A stretch of 64,000 nucleotides of DNA from Nostoc sp. CHAB 5844 (GTDB lineage: Bacteria > Cyanobacteriota > Cyanobacteriia > Cyanobacteriales > Nostocaceae): assembly GCF_020829595.1 (NCBI RefSeq), contig NZ_JAIVFW010000025.1, forward strand, positions 1 through 64,000, given 5' to 3'. The number at the start of each line of letters is the position of its first letter. Position 1 is the first letter of the stretch. The translations under genes and the position numbers were made by a program. Below are positions 25,696 to 36,872 of this stretch, piece after piece. The notes beneath the pieces are model-generated. The model saw only the letters and a list, made by a program, of their open reading frames with translations. It was not told where the DNA came from and made no database searches.

Positions 25696-26412
25696 ATGAA
25701 TGGAATCATTACAGGAATTCCCACTGGTATAATAGCTTTTACCGCTACAAATTTGGATGATTTAGTCATCTTGACGCTGTTATTCTCTCAAGTAAATGCA
25801 AATTTCCGTCGTCAGCACATTGTAATTGGTCAGTATCTTGGTTTTAGTACATTAGTTATTGCTAGTTTGGCTGGTTTTCTAGGTGGTTTAATTTTGCCAT
25901 CTCATTGGATTGGTTTTCTAGGTTTTGCACCTATCGCCATTGGATTAAATCGTTTATTAAATCCAGACAAAGATTCGTCTTCCACAACAGAATCAGAGCA
26001 AGAATTAACTAAATCTTCTCCCTTCGCTAGTTTTTTATCTACCCAAACTTTTAGTGTGGCGGCTATTACTATTGCTAACGGTAGTGATAATGTAAGTATT
26101 TATATGCCATTGTTTGCTAATGCAGACTTCTCTAGTTTACTAATCATTATTGCAGTATTCTTGTCACTCGTAGGAGTATGGTGTTATGGAACATATAAAC
26201 TTACCTGCCAACCTGCTATTTGTAATTTAATTTCTCAGTATGGCAACAACATTGTTCCCTTTGTGTTAATTGGTTTAGGTGTATTTATCATTTTAGATAG
26301 TGCTTCATTGCCTCCAATTGCTTTGGCAGTTAGCTGTATAGTTTTGATGGGATTAGTCAAACTGTATGGCATCAATGCACAGGTAGAAACATCTGCGGAT
26401 GTTGACTGGTGA
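25696..26412 (+). CDS. CadD-like cation (cadmium resistance) transporter
   Basis: A 238-residue membrane protein with the CadD fold in two halves: TATNLDDLVILTLLF near the N-terminus and ITIANGSDNVSIYMPLFA in the middle (paired Asn-Asp motifs), with about five or six membrane helices. CadD of Staphylococcus gives cadmium resistance; in cyanobacteria the true substrate is unproven. AAGGAGAT is ideally placed before ATG 25696. The secreted-protein gene follows 77 bases later on the same strand and may be co-transcribed. Confidence 0.82.
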   Translation: MNGIITGIPTGIIAFTATNLDDLVILTLLFSQVNANFRRQHIVIGQYLGFSTLVIASLAGFLGGLILPSHWIGFLGFAPIAIGLNRLLNPDKDSSSTTESEQELTKSSPFASFLSTQTFSVAAITIANGSDNVSIYMPLFANADFSSLLIIIAVFLSLVGVWCYGTYKLTCQPAICNLISQYGNNIVPFVLIGLGVFIILDSASLPPIALAVSCIVLMGLVKLYGINAQVETSADVDW

Positions 26413-26488
26413 AGATACTTAATTATAAATTTTAGTTAATCAAGCAAGATAAATTGCAAACATTCTCACACTCAATAGGAGAAATATC

Positions 26489-27109
26489 ATGAAACTCTTC
26501 CGAATTGCTCTCGTTGCTTTAGTACTTCTAGTAAATTTAGTAGTTGCTCCACCTTCTTGGGCTGGTAAACCAAATCTGACACAGGGTACTGACTACACCC
26601 AAGTAACTCAAGGAATTGATAATCTGTTGAAGTTAAAAGAGACTCCTGGTGATTCGCAATATACACCGGAAGAAATTGAGCATAAACTGGGTGATTTAAA
26701 ATTACAAAAATATATTTTAGAAACAGCACAAAATTGGGCGCAGTGCCGCAATGAAACAGGTAAAACCTTAGCCGTCTACGCTCATAAACCCAAAAAATTA
26801 GCTCAAGGAAATACTCTTTATTTTCTGAGAAATGGTCAAGTTACAGATGATGATTGGGATTGTGATGGTGTTTATTTACCAATTGGAACTAAATTACCTG
26901 GAGATACTGAAGGATTAACAGCACCTTTAGCTATTAAAGTTGTAGATGGAACTCAATTAATAGCTAAAACTAATCCAGAAACTGGTGTTGTTAAATTTAA
27001 CGTTACTCCGTCCAATGTCTTCAAAGTAGGTGATATTGATTGGTTAATTCCTAATTTGACTCAAGCTGATATTGATGCTAGAGTTCCTGACGCACCAATT
27101 GAAGATTAA
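26489..27109 (+). CDS. Secreted conserved hypothetical protein
   Basis: A 206-residue protein with a clear signal peptide (FRIALVALVLLVNLVV, cleavage after PSWAG or SWA), so exported to the periplasm or lumen. The mature part has QNWAQCRNETGKTLAVYAHKP, two Cys (about 86 and 129) that might form a disulphide, and an acidic DDDWDCDG segment that could bind a cation. I do not recognise the family; similar proteins occur in other cyanobacteria. TAGGAGAAAT precedes the ATG. Confidence 0.7.
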   Translation: MKLFRIALVALVLLVNLVVAPPSWAGKPNLTQGTDYTQVTQGIDNLLKLKETPGDSQYTPEEIEHKLGDLKLQKYILETAQNWAQCRNETGKTLAVYAHKPKKLAQGNTLYFLRNGQVTDDDWDCDGVYLPIGTKLPGDTEGLTAPLAIKVVDGTQLIAKTNPETGVVKFNVTPSNVFKVGDIDWLIPNLTQADIDARVPDAPIED

Positions 27110-27114
27110 AAATT

Positions 27115-27300
27115 CTGAACGGCAGTTGACGACAGTTGCGCGACTGTCGGGAGACCCTTTCGGTAGCGCGGTCATAGGGGAAATCTTCATGATCGCGCTC
27201 TTCGACGCTCCTTCGTCGAAGAGCGCTGCGCTAACACCACGGCACTGTCTCCCCAACGCACTGCCTCCCAAACCCGTCCACGCGACTGCCTCCTCCTGAA
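27115..27300. repeat. GC-rich dispersed palindromic repeat
   Basis: A locally GC-rich block (cgacagttgcgcgactgtcgg, ctcttcgacgctccttcgtcgaagag and others) immediately after the secreted-protein gene. It is made of several small palindromes and shares word groups with blocks near 30905, 32990 and 61490. The two overlapping open frames inside it are not genes. Confidence 0.7.
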
Positions 27301-27825
27301 TTCAGAATTCTGCTGTATTATTCAGGTAGATCAGCCAGCAGCAAACTCCTTACCACAAAATATTTATAAAATCTAGATACGTGAATACAGAAGAATTTTT
27401 ATTAAGTATTAATATCAATGACCAATAGATTCATTGACGAATCCGGCTGAAGATAGCTTTAATATTCAGTTAAAATCGGCGATTAACCTTGTATAAATGA
27501 GAGGTGATCTGATTTTTGCATGATTTGTACTTGAATGAGTACGATTATCAGCAACTGATACGGCATAGGATAATCTCATCCTAAGGGTTCCAGTTGATTG
27601 ACAAACACAAAACTCAGATAGATGGGGGTAACACATCCTACCGCTTTCTGGCTTCTGTCCTCCTACTGACTGTCTACCTTGGAGTTGATGCAGTAGAGGT
27701 TAGAGGCATTTATGGTTATAGGGAACCTAATGTGTAACCCAGCCAAGTCTGATACACTTGTGCCTTGCCTAATCACAGCCTTTTGGTTGTAATTGTCCGG
27801 ATTAAAAAACCCAACTGTCAAATTT
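27301..27825. other. Intergenic region upstream of CAAD gene
   Basis: About 520 bases with no ORF, RNA or clear repeat. It presumably carries the CAAD gene promoter, which I could not place. Confidence 0.45.
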
Positions 27826-28275
27826 ATGGAAGTTAAAATGCAAGAACCGGAATTCGCAGAAACAAAATCCACAGAAGCAACAGTGACAGATATCAACAGC
27901 CAAACAGGAACCATCACCAAACTCCAGCCTCCTGCTCAACCTCAAGAGGAATGGATAAAATACGGAGAACAAATTTCTGGCTTTTTAGCAACACTGCCTG
28001 AATACCTGGGTAGCTTCTTCAATAAATACAAGCAGCCTCTGGTTAGTGTTGGCTTAATTGTGACAGCACTTGTCGCGGTTAAGGTACTTTTGGCAATATT
28101 AGATTCTTTGAATGATATTCCTTTGGTAGCACCTACCTTTGAGTTGATTGGTATTGGTTACTCTGCTTGGTTTGTCTATCGCTATTTACTCAAGGCTTCA
28201 ACCAGGAAAGAGCTAACTAACGAAATTACAACTCTCAAATCACAAGTTGTTGGCAGAAACGCTCCAGGAGCGTAA
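27826..28275 (+). CDS. CAAD domain thylakoid membrane protein
   Basis: A 149-residue protein with a disordered acidic N-terminus and a CAAD domain (cyanobacterial aminoacyl-tRNA synthetase appended domain) from about residue 60: two membrane helices (PLVSVGLIVTALVAVKVLLAIL and VAPTFELIGIGYSAWFVYRYLL) and the tail RKELTNEITTLKSQV. Stand-alone CAAD proteins sit in the thylakoid and are relatives of plant CURT1, which bends membranes. ATG 27826 (MEVKMQEPEF) is preferred to the upstream TTG. A hairpin follows the stop. Confidence 0.88.
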   Translation: MEVKMQEPEFAETKSTEATVTDINSQTGTITKLQPPAQPQEEWIKYGEQISGFLATLPEYLGSFFNKYKQPLVSVGLIVTALVAVKVLLAILDSLNDIPLVAPTFELIGIGYSAWFVYRYLLKASTRKELTNEITTLKSQVVGRNAPGA

Positions 28276-28308
28276 TAACTAACCCGCGCTGCAATTTAAT
28301 TTAAAACA

Positions 28309-28344
28309 CAGAAGTTTGGGTAGTTTACGCCGCCCAAACTTCTG
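28309..28344. terminator. Hairpin between CAAD gene and SLH gene
   Basis: cagaagtttggg / cccaaacttctg forms a 12-base perfect stem between two convergent genes. It has A/T-rich flanks but no long T-run; it is a likely bidirectional terminator. Confidence 0.65.
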
Positions 28345-28367
28345 AAATATTTAAATGTAGAGGTAAT

Positions 28368-29489
28368 TTACTGGGACGGCAATTTGTCAGTGACTCTACC
28401 TTGAGAAAAGGAATTCTGCATAGGCGATGCCTGCGGCAGGTTGCGCCTACGCACAATATTCTCAGAAGAAATTTTATCTAGCCTTCCCAGCTTTACTAGC
28501 GCTTGATGTACCATTGCAGCTACCTCAGCACGGGTAGCTTGTTGATTAGGAGCCAAGAATTGGGGATTAGCACCAGTAATTACTAGACCATTAGCTGTGG
28601 CAGCCGCTACCTTGCCTACAGCGTATTTCGGAATATTTTTCGCATCTTTATAAAGACTTACCACCTGCGATGGTTTCACTGGTTGTTTGAGATTTAATCC
28701 ACTGACAAGAGCCACTAAAACTTGTACACGGGTAATTTTTTGTCTTGGTTTAAAAGTTTTGTCAGGAAACCCTTTTAAAAATCCTGTACCAACAGCGCGA
28801 TCAATTACTGGTGTTGCCCAATATTTAGCTGATACATCCTTAAAAGGAACAGAATTTTTACTTAATTCTGTGTCAAAGGCTTGTTGCAGGATAGCAGCGA
28901 ATTCAGCGCGGTTGACAGGCTGATTTGGTCGAAACGTATAATCTGGAAAACCCTTGATGACACCGCGAGCCGAAAGAGCGTTAATAAACCTAATTGCCCA
29001 AAAATCAGTGGGTACATCGTTAAATGCAATCGGTGGCGGAATCACAGACTTTTGTTCAGCCGGAGTAACTAAAGGTAAAGGTGATGATGGAATTGATGAC
29101 TCTGAGTTTTTGGATGTGGCAAAAGGTGCAGGCTTTGGCGATGAATTAAGCGGAGTTACTGGAACTGGTGGAAATATTAAGGGAAGAGTGGGGCTTGGTT
29201 GAGGAACTATCTCATTTGGAGGTAACGGTGCAGCCTCAAGTTGGGGATTTGCTTTTGGTTGCACCTGTGAAGCTGGAGAAGTTACTGCGGAACTTGGTTG
29301 AGTTTTGATAGTTGAACTTGGTGAAGGCGACAGCAATGTATTGAGGTTCCAGCCAGTATCCCGTCGAGAAAATGACCACAACAGAATTCCCCCGATAGTG
29401 GCAAAGGCAACCAAAATAGCAATAAATTCATCAAAGCCAAGGGCTGTTTTTTCAGATGACTTTGGATCGGAAGGTGGTAGGTTGGTCAT
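28368..29489 (-). CDS. S-layer homology (SLH) domain protein, membrane anchored
   Basis: A 373-residue protein. One hydrophobic segment near the N-terminus (IAILVAFATIGGILLWSF, about residues 24-41) is followed by a long P/S-rich linker (about 50-165). Three SLH repeats follow: VPTDFWAIRFINALSARGVIKG, VSAKYWATPVIDRAVGTGFLKG and a third with YAVGKVAAATANGLVITG (about 170-345). SLH domains bind the pyruvylated wall polymer. The segment RRRNLPQASPMQ near the C-terminus is encoded by a dispersed DNA palindrome, so this tail is not ancestral. Confidence 0.85.
   Translation of the reverse strand: MTNLPPSDPKSSEKTALGFDEFIAILVAFATIGGILLWSFSRRDTGWNLNTLLSPSPSSTIKTQPSSAVTSPASQVQPKANPQLEAAPLPPNEIVPQPSPTLPLIFPPVPVTPLNSSPKPAPFATSKNSESSIPSSPLPLVTPAEQKSVIPPPIAFNDVPTDFWAIRFINALSARGVIKGFPDYTFRPNQPVNRAEFAAILQQAFDTELSKNSVPFKDVSAKYWATPVIDRAVGTGFLKGFPDKTFKPRQKITRVQVLVALVSGLNLKQPVKPSQVVSLYKDAKNIPKYAVGKVAAATANGLVITGANPQFLAPNQQATRAEVAAMVHQALVKLGRLDKISSENIVRRRNLPQASPMQNSFSQGRVTDKLPSQ
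28418..28452. repeat. Dispersed palindromic repeat inside SLH gene
   Basis: gcataggcgatgcctgcggc...gcgcctacgc, the Nostocales spacer-repeat type (gcgtaggcg...gccgcaggcatcgcc). It lies in frame in the coding region. A diverged copy occurs near 23497-23542. Confidence 0.7.
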
Positions 29490-29590
29490 CGTATTTCCTC
29501 TGGAAACGGTAAAGTTCCCTTTAAAAATTTAACCCACAAAATGAAGTGTAGTATCAATATACTTTTTTCAGACTTCAGACTTCAGACTTT

Positions 29591-30895
29591 TTAAAGCACT
29601 CGTAATATGCTGGGAATGCTATCAATTGCTTCTAAACTTTGAATTTCGTCCAAAGCTTGGCGGAAGTTGCCTTCTTTGACATCGTGGGTAACAACTACAA
29701 TTTCTGCTAACGCTCCCTGAAAGCCAGTTTGCACAACTGACTCTAGACTCACGCCATGATTACCAAAGCAAGTGCCTAATTTGCCGATTACACCAGGGTG
29801 ATCTTTGGTGAGGAAGCGGGCGTAAAATCGTGTTACTAGTTCAGCGATCGCGGTAACTTGACAGTAATCTTCATGTCTACAGGTAAGTAGCGGATTTGGC
29901 ACTGCTGTATTACTCTTGAGGGCTGCAACTAAACTTAAAATATCCGAGGTGACAGCGCTGGCTGTTGCACCTGCACCAGCGCCTGGGCCAAAAAACATCA
30001 CTTGGCCGATGGGTTCTCCTTCGACAAGAATGGCGTTATAAACACCGTTAATACTGGCTAATGGGTGAGCTTTCGGCACGAAGGTAGGATGAACCCTCAC
30101 AGACAACTGAGAGTTAGCGTTGTTTTGGTATTTAGCGATCGCTAATAATTTAATTACAAAACCTAATTTTTCGGCATAGGCAATATCTGTCTTGCTAACT
30201 TGCCGAATTCCCTCACTATAAACATCTTCTAGGTGAATGCGCCCGCCAAAACCCAAGGATGCCAAAATCGCAATTTTATCGGCTGCATCCAAGCCATCAA
30301 CATCGGCTGTGGGGTCAGCTTCCGCATAACCCAAGCGTTGGGCATCAGCTAACACATCTCCAAAGTCGCTGCCTTCTGTTTGCATCCTGGTGAGGATATA
30401 GTTAGTCGTACCGTTAACGATGCCAATAACAGTGTGAATGCGGTTGACACTTAAAGCTTGCTTCAGAGGTTGAATCACGGGAATTCCACCGCCAACAGCC
30501 GCTTCTAACATCACATAGACACCAGCTTCATTAGCGGCGTTGAATATTTCCGCTCCAAAACGTGCGATCGCAGCTTTATTGGCAGTGACAATATGTTTAC
30601 CATTATGTATGGCTTGGAGAATTAGCGATCGCGCTGGTTCCAGTCCCCCCATCACCTCAACAACTATATCTACTGCCGGATCATTGACAATTCCTTCTAA
30701 ATCTGATGTCACCACTGACTGTGGTAATTCTACCGCACGGAGTTTGTCGGGCGATCGGACTCCCACTCGATATATCTCTACTTCCTCTAACAGCGGATGA
30801 CGGCCAACAGCATCCTGTAGCAGTTGCACCGTACCCGTACCTACTGTACCTAATCCTAGTATTCCTAGCTTTACACCCACAAGCTTTTCACCCAT
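29591..30895 (-). CDS. hom: Homoserine dehydrogenase
   Basis: A 434-residue monofunctional enzyme that reduces aspartate semialdehyde to homoserine, the branch to threonine and methionine. Visible: a Rossmann start VKLGILGLGTVGTGTVQLL (residues 8-26), ANKAAIARFG and AAVGGGIPVIQPLK (catalytic region), and NGTTNYILTRM and GLDAADKIAIL typical of the family. The C-terminal ACT domain (about 355-430, PGVIGKLGTCFGNHGVSLES) allows threonine feedback control. The ATG at 30895 (MGEKLVGVK) starts right at the dispersed-repeat border. Confidence 0.96.
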   Translation of the reverse strand: MGEKLVGVKLGILGLGTVGTGTVQLLQDAVGRHPLLEEVEIYRVGVRSPDKLRAVELPQSVVTSDLEGIVNDPAVDIVVEVMGGLEPARSLILQAIHNGKHIVTANKAAIARFGAEIFNAANEAGVYVMLEAAVGGGIPVIQPLKQALSVNRIHTVIGIVNGTTNYILTRMQTEGSDFGDVLADAQRLGYAEADPTADVDGLDAADKIAILASLGFGGRIHLEDVYSEGIRQVSKTDIAYAEKLGFVIKLLAIAKYQNNANSQLSVRVHPTFVPKAHPLASINGVYNAILVEGEPIGQVMFFGPGAGAGATASAVTSDILSLVAALKSNTAVPNPLLTCRHEDYCQVTAIAELVTRFYARFLTKDHPGVIGKLGTCFGNHGVSLESVVQTGFQGALAEIVVVTHDVKEGNFRQALDEIQSLEAIDSIPSILRVL

Positions 30896-30899
30896 CTTA

Positions 30900-31100
30900 G
30901 TGCTGAGTCACCGAAGTTTGCCCGGAGGGAGACCACGCCAGTTCCTTCAACGGGGGAAACCCCCCTTCGGATTCACAGTCGCCTGATGCCACTTGCTCCA
31001 CTTGGGGAGACCCCAAGACCGCAGTGGCTCCGGAGGGAAACCCTACCAAGAGCGCTGATTCACCGCAACGGACTGGCTCCTCCTTGCAACTTCTCGCTGA
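30900..31100. repeat. GC-rich dispersed palindromic repeat block
   Basis: A mosaic of short GC-rich inverted repeats (tgcccggagggagacc, acgggggaaacccccc, ttggggagaccccaag) and, at its right end, direct repeats of gagtgct (ctgagtgctgagtgctgag). It lies upstream of hom and is related to blocks at 27115, 32990 and 61490. No gene seen. Confidence 0.7.
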
Positions 31101-31169
31101 GTGCTGAGTGCTGAGTAGTTAGACTTTAACTACCAGAACTCTTTTCTCAGCAAGTATATACAAAACAAT

Positions 31170-31199
31170 TGTAGGGTGGGCAAAACAACCCACCCTACA
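31170..31199 (-). terminator. Hairpin downstream of petH
   Basis: tgtagggtggg / cccaccctaca gives an 11-base stem with an eight-base loop, 65 bases beyond the petH stop. Leftward it is followed by attgtttt. A good candidate terminator for petH; the same hairpin type is also a common dispersed repeat. Confidence 0.6.
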
Positions 31200-31265
31200 G
31201 ATTATCTTGTTTCAGTTGTCTTTTGTCAGTTGTCTTAATCTATTGACTAATGACTAATGACCAAC

Positions 31266-32615
<1,350 letters not shown>

Positions 32616-32984
32616 TTAACCGTTTTTCAAAAAAAACTATTCCCATCACTAGCCAGCTTTTAGTTTATCGGATTTTTGGTTACTAAAACTAGCGCTCTGG
32701 GAAAGCGGCACCACAAAATGATACCTTGCTAAGTACACTCACCAGAGACAAGTAGGTATTGCAATAAACACACCTGTTCATCATCTAAAATAGAGGATAA
32801 GTCGCTGGCAGAATGTTAACCATGAATCAATTTAATCTTTTTTTCGTGAATCCTTACTCTGTCATGGAGATAGCTTCTGAAAACCTTAAAAAACTTGATG
32901 CAATAAAATCAGCAGCTACAACTAATGGTTAATGAAGGCAGCTGCGACTCAATTTGACTAGTAAGCTAATAATCACAAAAGTTT

Positions 32985-33115
32985 GCTTGTTGAGACCGCA
33001 AGGGGAGCCAGCGCGCCCCTTGCGGGTTTCCCGACAGCCGCGCGACTGGCGTGGCAGGGGAGCCAGTGCGTTGCGGAGGTTCCCTCCGTTGTAGCAACTG
33101 GCGTGAGCAGGGGAG
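32985..33115. repeat. GC-rich dispersed palindromic repeat block
   Basis: ccgcaagggg / ccccttgcgg form a hairpin near 32997-33026, followed by gcgcgactggcg, ggagccagtgcgttgcgg and ggttccctcc elements. It shares words with blocks at 27115, 30900 and 61490. Several overlapping open frames on both strands reflect GC-rich repeat composition, not genes. Confidence 0.7.
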
Positions 33116-33629
33116 AGGGTTTGAAGTTTTTCCCCAAAATTTCAATCGTGCAACTTGTAAGCACAAAAGCTTATGATCTGCTGGTTATCATCAGAGCTTT
33201 TTAATATGCGTATTTTAAATTATATGTGAACAACAAACTCCCCGACTTTTCAAAGAAGTCGGGGATCTGAACAAGAGTAATTTTTCCAAATCAATGAGGA
33301 TTGCTATATCTGCTCATTCTTTAGGTAGATTTTCCAGCTGAATGTTTAAAGGGTTGAGCTAATACCAATGAATCAGCAGGAACTCGCAAAAATTGGCTGT
33401 TAAAGCACAATTACACATTTTTAACCTTTGAGGATATGTGTATCAGCAGGAATATATGTTAAAAACAAAATTTGTGCTTTGTCTGGAAAACTTACCCCTA
33501 AATCATCAATCCGACTGTGGCCGCACAAGATTCTTCCTGATATTAAATCTTGTATAGGATAACCCCTTCTGTTAAAATTAAGTATACCACTAGGATTAAA
33601 TACTTACCAGATGCCAAATAAAGTAATCT

Positions 33630-33670
33630 CAGACGAGTAACAACCGTTAATTTGGTTGTCCACCCGTCTG
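33630..33670 (+). promoter_or_regulatory. Stem-loop in the prk leader
   Basis: cagacg (33630-33635) pairs with cgtctg (33665-33670), and acaacc (33640-33645) pairs with ggttgt (33654-33659), giving a two-part stem with an internal loop. It lies 120 bases before prk. No known RNA family recognised. Confidence 0.4.
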
Positions 33671-33790
33671 ATAGTCATTATGTGGCTGAGTAGCAAGAAC
33701 ACAGGAAAAACCAATGGGGTAAACTCCTGGCTTCAAAATCTGCTGTGTGAAAAATTATTGATTGACACATTTAGTATTTAGAGGAGATTT

Positions 33791-34795
33791 ATGACAAGTA
33801 AGCCGGAACGCGTGGTACTAATTGGAGTAGCCGGAGACTCCGGGTGTGGCAAATCTACTTTTTTGCGTCGTTTGATCGATTTGTTTGGTGAAGAGTTTAT
33901 GACAGTTATCTGCTTAGATGACTATCATTGCCTAGATCGCAAACAACGTAAAGAAACTGGGATAACTGCACTTGACCCCAGGGCAAACAATTTTGACTTG
34001 ATGTATGAGCAAATTAAAGCGCTCAAAGAAGGTCAAGCGATTGAAAAGCCGATTTATAACCACGAAACCGGCCTGATTGATCCGCCAGAAAGAGTAGAAC
34101 CAAATCATATTATCGTGGTTGAAGGTCTACATCCTTTATATGATGAACGGGTGCGATCGCTACTCGATTTCAGCGTATATTTTGACATCAGCGATGAAGT
34201 AAAAATTGCTTGGAAAATTCAGCGTGACATGGCAGAAAGAGGTCATCGCTACGAAGATGTCTTAGCAGCCATCAACTCCCGTAAACCTGACTTTACCAAA
34301 TATATCGAACCCCAAAGAGAATTTGCTGACGTAGTTCTGCAAGTATTGCCCACAAACCTCATCAAAAACGACACAGACCGCAAAGTTCTGCGGGTACGGA
34401 TGTTGCAACAGGAGAGTAAAGAAGGCTTTACGCCAGTATACTTGTTTGATGAAGGTTCAACAATTCACTGGACTCCTTGCGGACGTAAGCTTACCTGTTC
34501 CTACCCTGGTATGCAACTGTACTATGGTTCTGATGTTTACTACGGCCGCTATGTCTCAGTCCTAGAGGTAGATGGTCAATTTGACAACCTAGAAGAAGTC
34601 ATCTACATCGAAAACCACCTCAGCAACACATCCACCAAGTATGAAGGTGAAATGACTCACTTGTTACTCCAACACCGTGAGTATCCAGGTTCCAATAATG
34701 GAACTGGTTTGTTCCAAGTACTGACAGGTTTAAAAATGCGTGCTACCTATGAGCGTTTGACATCAAAGGAAGCAAAACTAGCAGTTCAAGTCTAA
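33791..34795 (+). CDS. prk: Phosphoribulokinase
   Basis: A 334-residue Calvin-cycle kinase making ribulose-1,5-bisphosphate for Rubisco. Walker A is AGDSGCGKST (residues 14-23), the catalytic-base region is ICLDDYHCLDR, and VVEGLHPLYD follows. Cys19 and Cys41 are the pair that forms the regulatory disulphide in this class, allowing thioredoxin and CP12/GAPDH control in the dark. AGAGGAGATTT precedes the ATG perfectly. It is a stand-alone gene with a long leader. Confidence 0.98.
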   Translation: MTSKPERVVLIGVAGDSGCGKSTFLRRLIDLFGEEFMTVICLDDYHCLDRKQRKETGITALDPRANNFDLMYEQIKALKEGQAIEKPIYNHETGLIDPPERVEPNHIIVVEGLHPLYDERVRSLLDFSVYFDISDEVKIAWKIQRDMAERGHRYEDVLAAINSRKPDFTKYIEPQREFADVVLQVLPTNLIKNDTDRKVLRVRMLQQESKEGFTPVYLFDEGSTIHWTPCGRKLTCSYPGMQLYYGSDVYYGRYVSVLEVDGQFDNLEEVIYIENHLSNTSTKYEGEMTHLLLQHREYPGSNNGTGLFQVLTGLKMRATYERLTSKEAKLAVQV

Positions 34796-34821
34796 AACAA
34801 AACAGCAGTGTTTGTGTCAAA

Positions 34822-34862
34822 GTTTTTGGGGGTGCTTCCGGGGGTATCCCCTTTTTATTGAG
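34822..34862 (+). terminator. Possible prk terminator
   Basis: A G-run/C-run hairpin (ggggg...ccggggg-tat-cccc) followed by TTTTT, about 30 bases after the prk stop. Several foldings are possible, so only the position is fairly certain. Confidence 0.55.
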
Positions 34863-35048
34863 GGAAGAAAAAAGTATGAAGTATGAAATTTCATCCTTTA
34901 CAAATACCCAAACTTGATTATTTCTTTTTAAAATCACACAATACACTTACTACGGAATGTGTCAAGATTGGTATGATTCTATAAATAATTAGCTGAACTA
35001 AATACCTTAATTTAGTCAGTTATTATACTATCACAGGAGGAAATCTCT

Positions 35049-36311
35049 TTGTCTCGACGCTATTTATTTACCTCCGAGTCAGTAACTGAAGGTCATCCAG
35101 ATAAAATCTGCGATCAAATTTCAGATACAATTCTTGATGCTTTACTGACACAAGACCCTAGTAGCCGTGTTGCTGCTGAGGTAGTAGTTAACACCGGTTT
35201 AGTCCTAATTACTGGTGAAATTACTACTAAAGCTAACGTCAATTATGTCAATCTGGCACGCAAAAAAATTGCTGAAATTGGCTATATTGATGCAGATAAT
35301 GGCTTTTCTGCAAACAGTACCAGTGTAATTGTTGCCTTAGATGAACAATCACCTGATATTGCCCAAGGCGTAAACGTCGCCCAAGAAACCCGCCAACACG
35401 ATAGTGATGAACTATTCGACAAAGTTGGTGCAGGCGATCAAGGTATCATGTTTGGTTTTGCTTGCAACGAAACCCCAGAACTGATGCCTTTGCCTATTTG
35501 TCTAGCACATCGCATCGCTCGTCGACTGGCAGCAGTCCGCAAAACAGGGGAATTGTCCTACCTGCGTCCTGACGGTAAAACCCAAGTAACCGTAGTGTAC
35601 GAAGATGGTAAACCTGTCGGCATTGATACTATCCTGATTTCCACTCAGCATACAGCTACCATTGGGGAAATCACTGATGAGGCAGCAGTACAAGCTAAAA
35701 TTAAGCAAGACCTCTGGACAGCAGTGGTCGAACCTGTTTTTAGCGATATTGACATTCAGCCTGATCCAGAAACACGCTTTTTAGTCAACCCCACAGGTAA
35801 ATTTGTGATTGGTGGGCCGCAAGGTGATTCTGGCCTGACAGGAAGGAAAATCATCGTCGATACCTACGGTGGATATTCCCGTCATGGTGGTGGTGCTTTT
35901 TCTGGCAAAGACCCCACAAAAGTAGACCGTTCTGCGGCTTATGCAGCTCGCTATGTGGCAAAAAATATTGTCGCTGCTGGGTTGGCAGAAAAATGTGAAG
36001 TTCAGCTGAGTTATGCCATAGGTGTAGCCAGACCAGTCAGTATTCTCCTAGAAACATTTGGAACTGGCAAAGTAGATGATGAAATCTTGTTGGAATTAGT
36101 CAAACAGAACTTTGAACTGCGTCCAGCAGGCATTATTCATGCTTTCAACTTACGCAAGCTACCAAGTGAACGAGGCGGACGTTTTTATCAGGACATCGCG
36201 GCTTACGGTCATTTGGGACGCAATGATTTAGACTTGCCTTGGGAACAAACCGACAAGGCAGACTTGTTGAAGCAAGCAGTTGACCAGTTGCGTTCAACAG
36301 CGATCGCTTAG
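35049..36311 (+). CDS. metK: S-adenosylmethionine synthetase
   Basis: A 420-residue enzyme that makes SAM from methionine and ATP. Signatures: [17 protein letters not shown] at the N-terminus, [12 protein letters not shown] (ATP hexapeptide) and the P-loop-like [15 protein letters not shown]. No ATG exists at the expected site; the TTG at 35049 is set as start by an AGGAGG seven bases before it and by the conserved residues [10 protein letters not shown] just after it. A rho-independent-type terminator follows. I see no SAM riboswitch in the 250-base leader. Confidence 0.98.
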   Translation: MSRRYLFTSESVTEGHPDKICDQISDTILDALLTQDPSSRVAAEVVVNTGLVLITGEITTKANVNYVNLARKKIAEIGYIDADNGFSANSTSVIVALDEQSPDIAQGVNVAQETRQHDSDELFDKVGAGDQGIMFGFACNETPELMPLPICLAHRIARRLAAVRKTGELSYLRPDGKTQVTVVYEDGKPVGIDTILISTQHTATIGEITDEAAVQAKIKQDLWTAVVEPVFSDIDIQPDPETRFLVNPTGKFVIGGPQGDSGLTGRKIIVDTYGGYSRHGGGAFSGKDPTKVDRSAAYAARYVAKNIVAAGLAEKCEVQLSYAIGVARPVSILLETFGTGKVDDEILLELVKQNFELRPAGIIHAFNLRKLPSERGGRFYQDIAAYGHLGRNDLDLPWEQTDKADLLKQAVDQLRSTAIA

Positions 36312-36377
36312 TATCCTCGCATACTAAAAAACCAGAGGGGAAAAACACAGCAAATACTCCCTCTATGTATAAAATGT

Positions 36378-36424
36378 CCTCTGTCTTGATATTGCTCAAG
36401 TAGTAACAAGGCAGAGGCTTTTTA
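36378..36424 (+). terminator. metK terminator
   Basis: cctctgtcttg and caaggcagagg form an interrupted 11-base stem around an 18-base loop, followed by CTTTTTATT, 66 bases after the metK stop. Confidence 0.75.
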
Positions 36425-36872
36425 TTGCTAAAAACTCTCAAATTTAAAAATTTGTTTGAGATCACAGTAATTGATGATAAGATGCGATATGGCTTAATCT
36501 GTCTGGTGTTTAGGTATTTGGATCAACCAAGGCAAGAGTAAAATAAAATAGCAGCGTAGCTAATAGTTGAAATATCCCTGCAATTAGCTAGGTTTCAAAA
36601 ATAGTAACGATCAGGATAAAATTCCAGAATCCCCTTTACTCTAGAAAAGCCTTGATTATATATAAACAAAGAATTTTCAAATTATCTAGTGTTTTTGTAT
36701 ACATTCATATCAAAATCACCCAAATACAATAAAGTCATGGCAATTATTTAAAGAATAATTATTTACGCTGCTTCTCAAAAAAAAATTGTGTAGGTGTTAA
36801 TCACCAGTTAATTTAATTTTAAAGATGAAATTGATGTGGCGATTTTTGCGGAAGGGCGAGGAGATTTGAGGA
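36425..36872. other. Intergenic region upstream of histidine kinase
   Basis: About 450 AT-rich bases without ORF, RNA gene or strong repeat. It should contain the kinase promoter, which cannot be placed. Confidence 0.45.

Noticed and set aside
27044-27299. Two 75-codon open frames on opposite strands after the secreted-protein gene
   Set aside because: They lie in the GC-rich palindromic repeat block; such repeats often leave frames open on both strands.
27796-27801. A second TCCGGA hexamer before the CAAD gene
   Set aside because: It is only about 25 bases from the start codon, too close to serve as a -35-type element for this gene; probably chance.
32821-32931. A 36-codon ATG frame in the petH-prk spacer
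   Set aside because: Short, no clear ribosome-binding site and no recognisable sequence; kept only as a remark.
34796-35048. Possible SAM-sensing riboswitch before metK
   Set aside because: No conserved SAM or SAH aptamer blocks were recognised in the 250-base leader; only a possible prk terminator is present.
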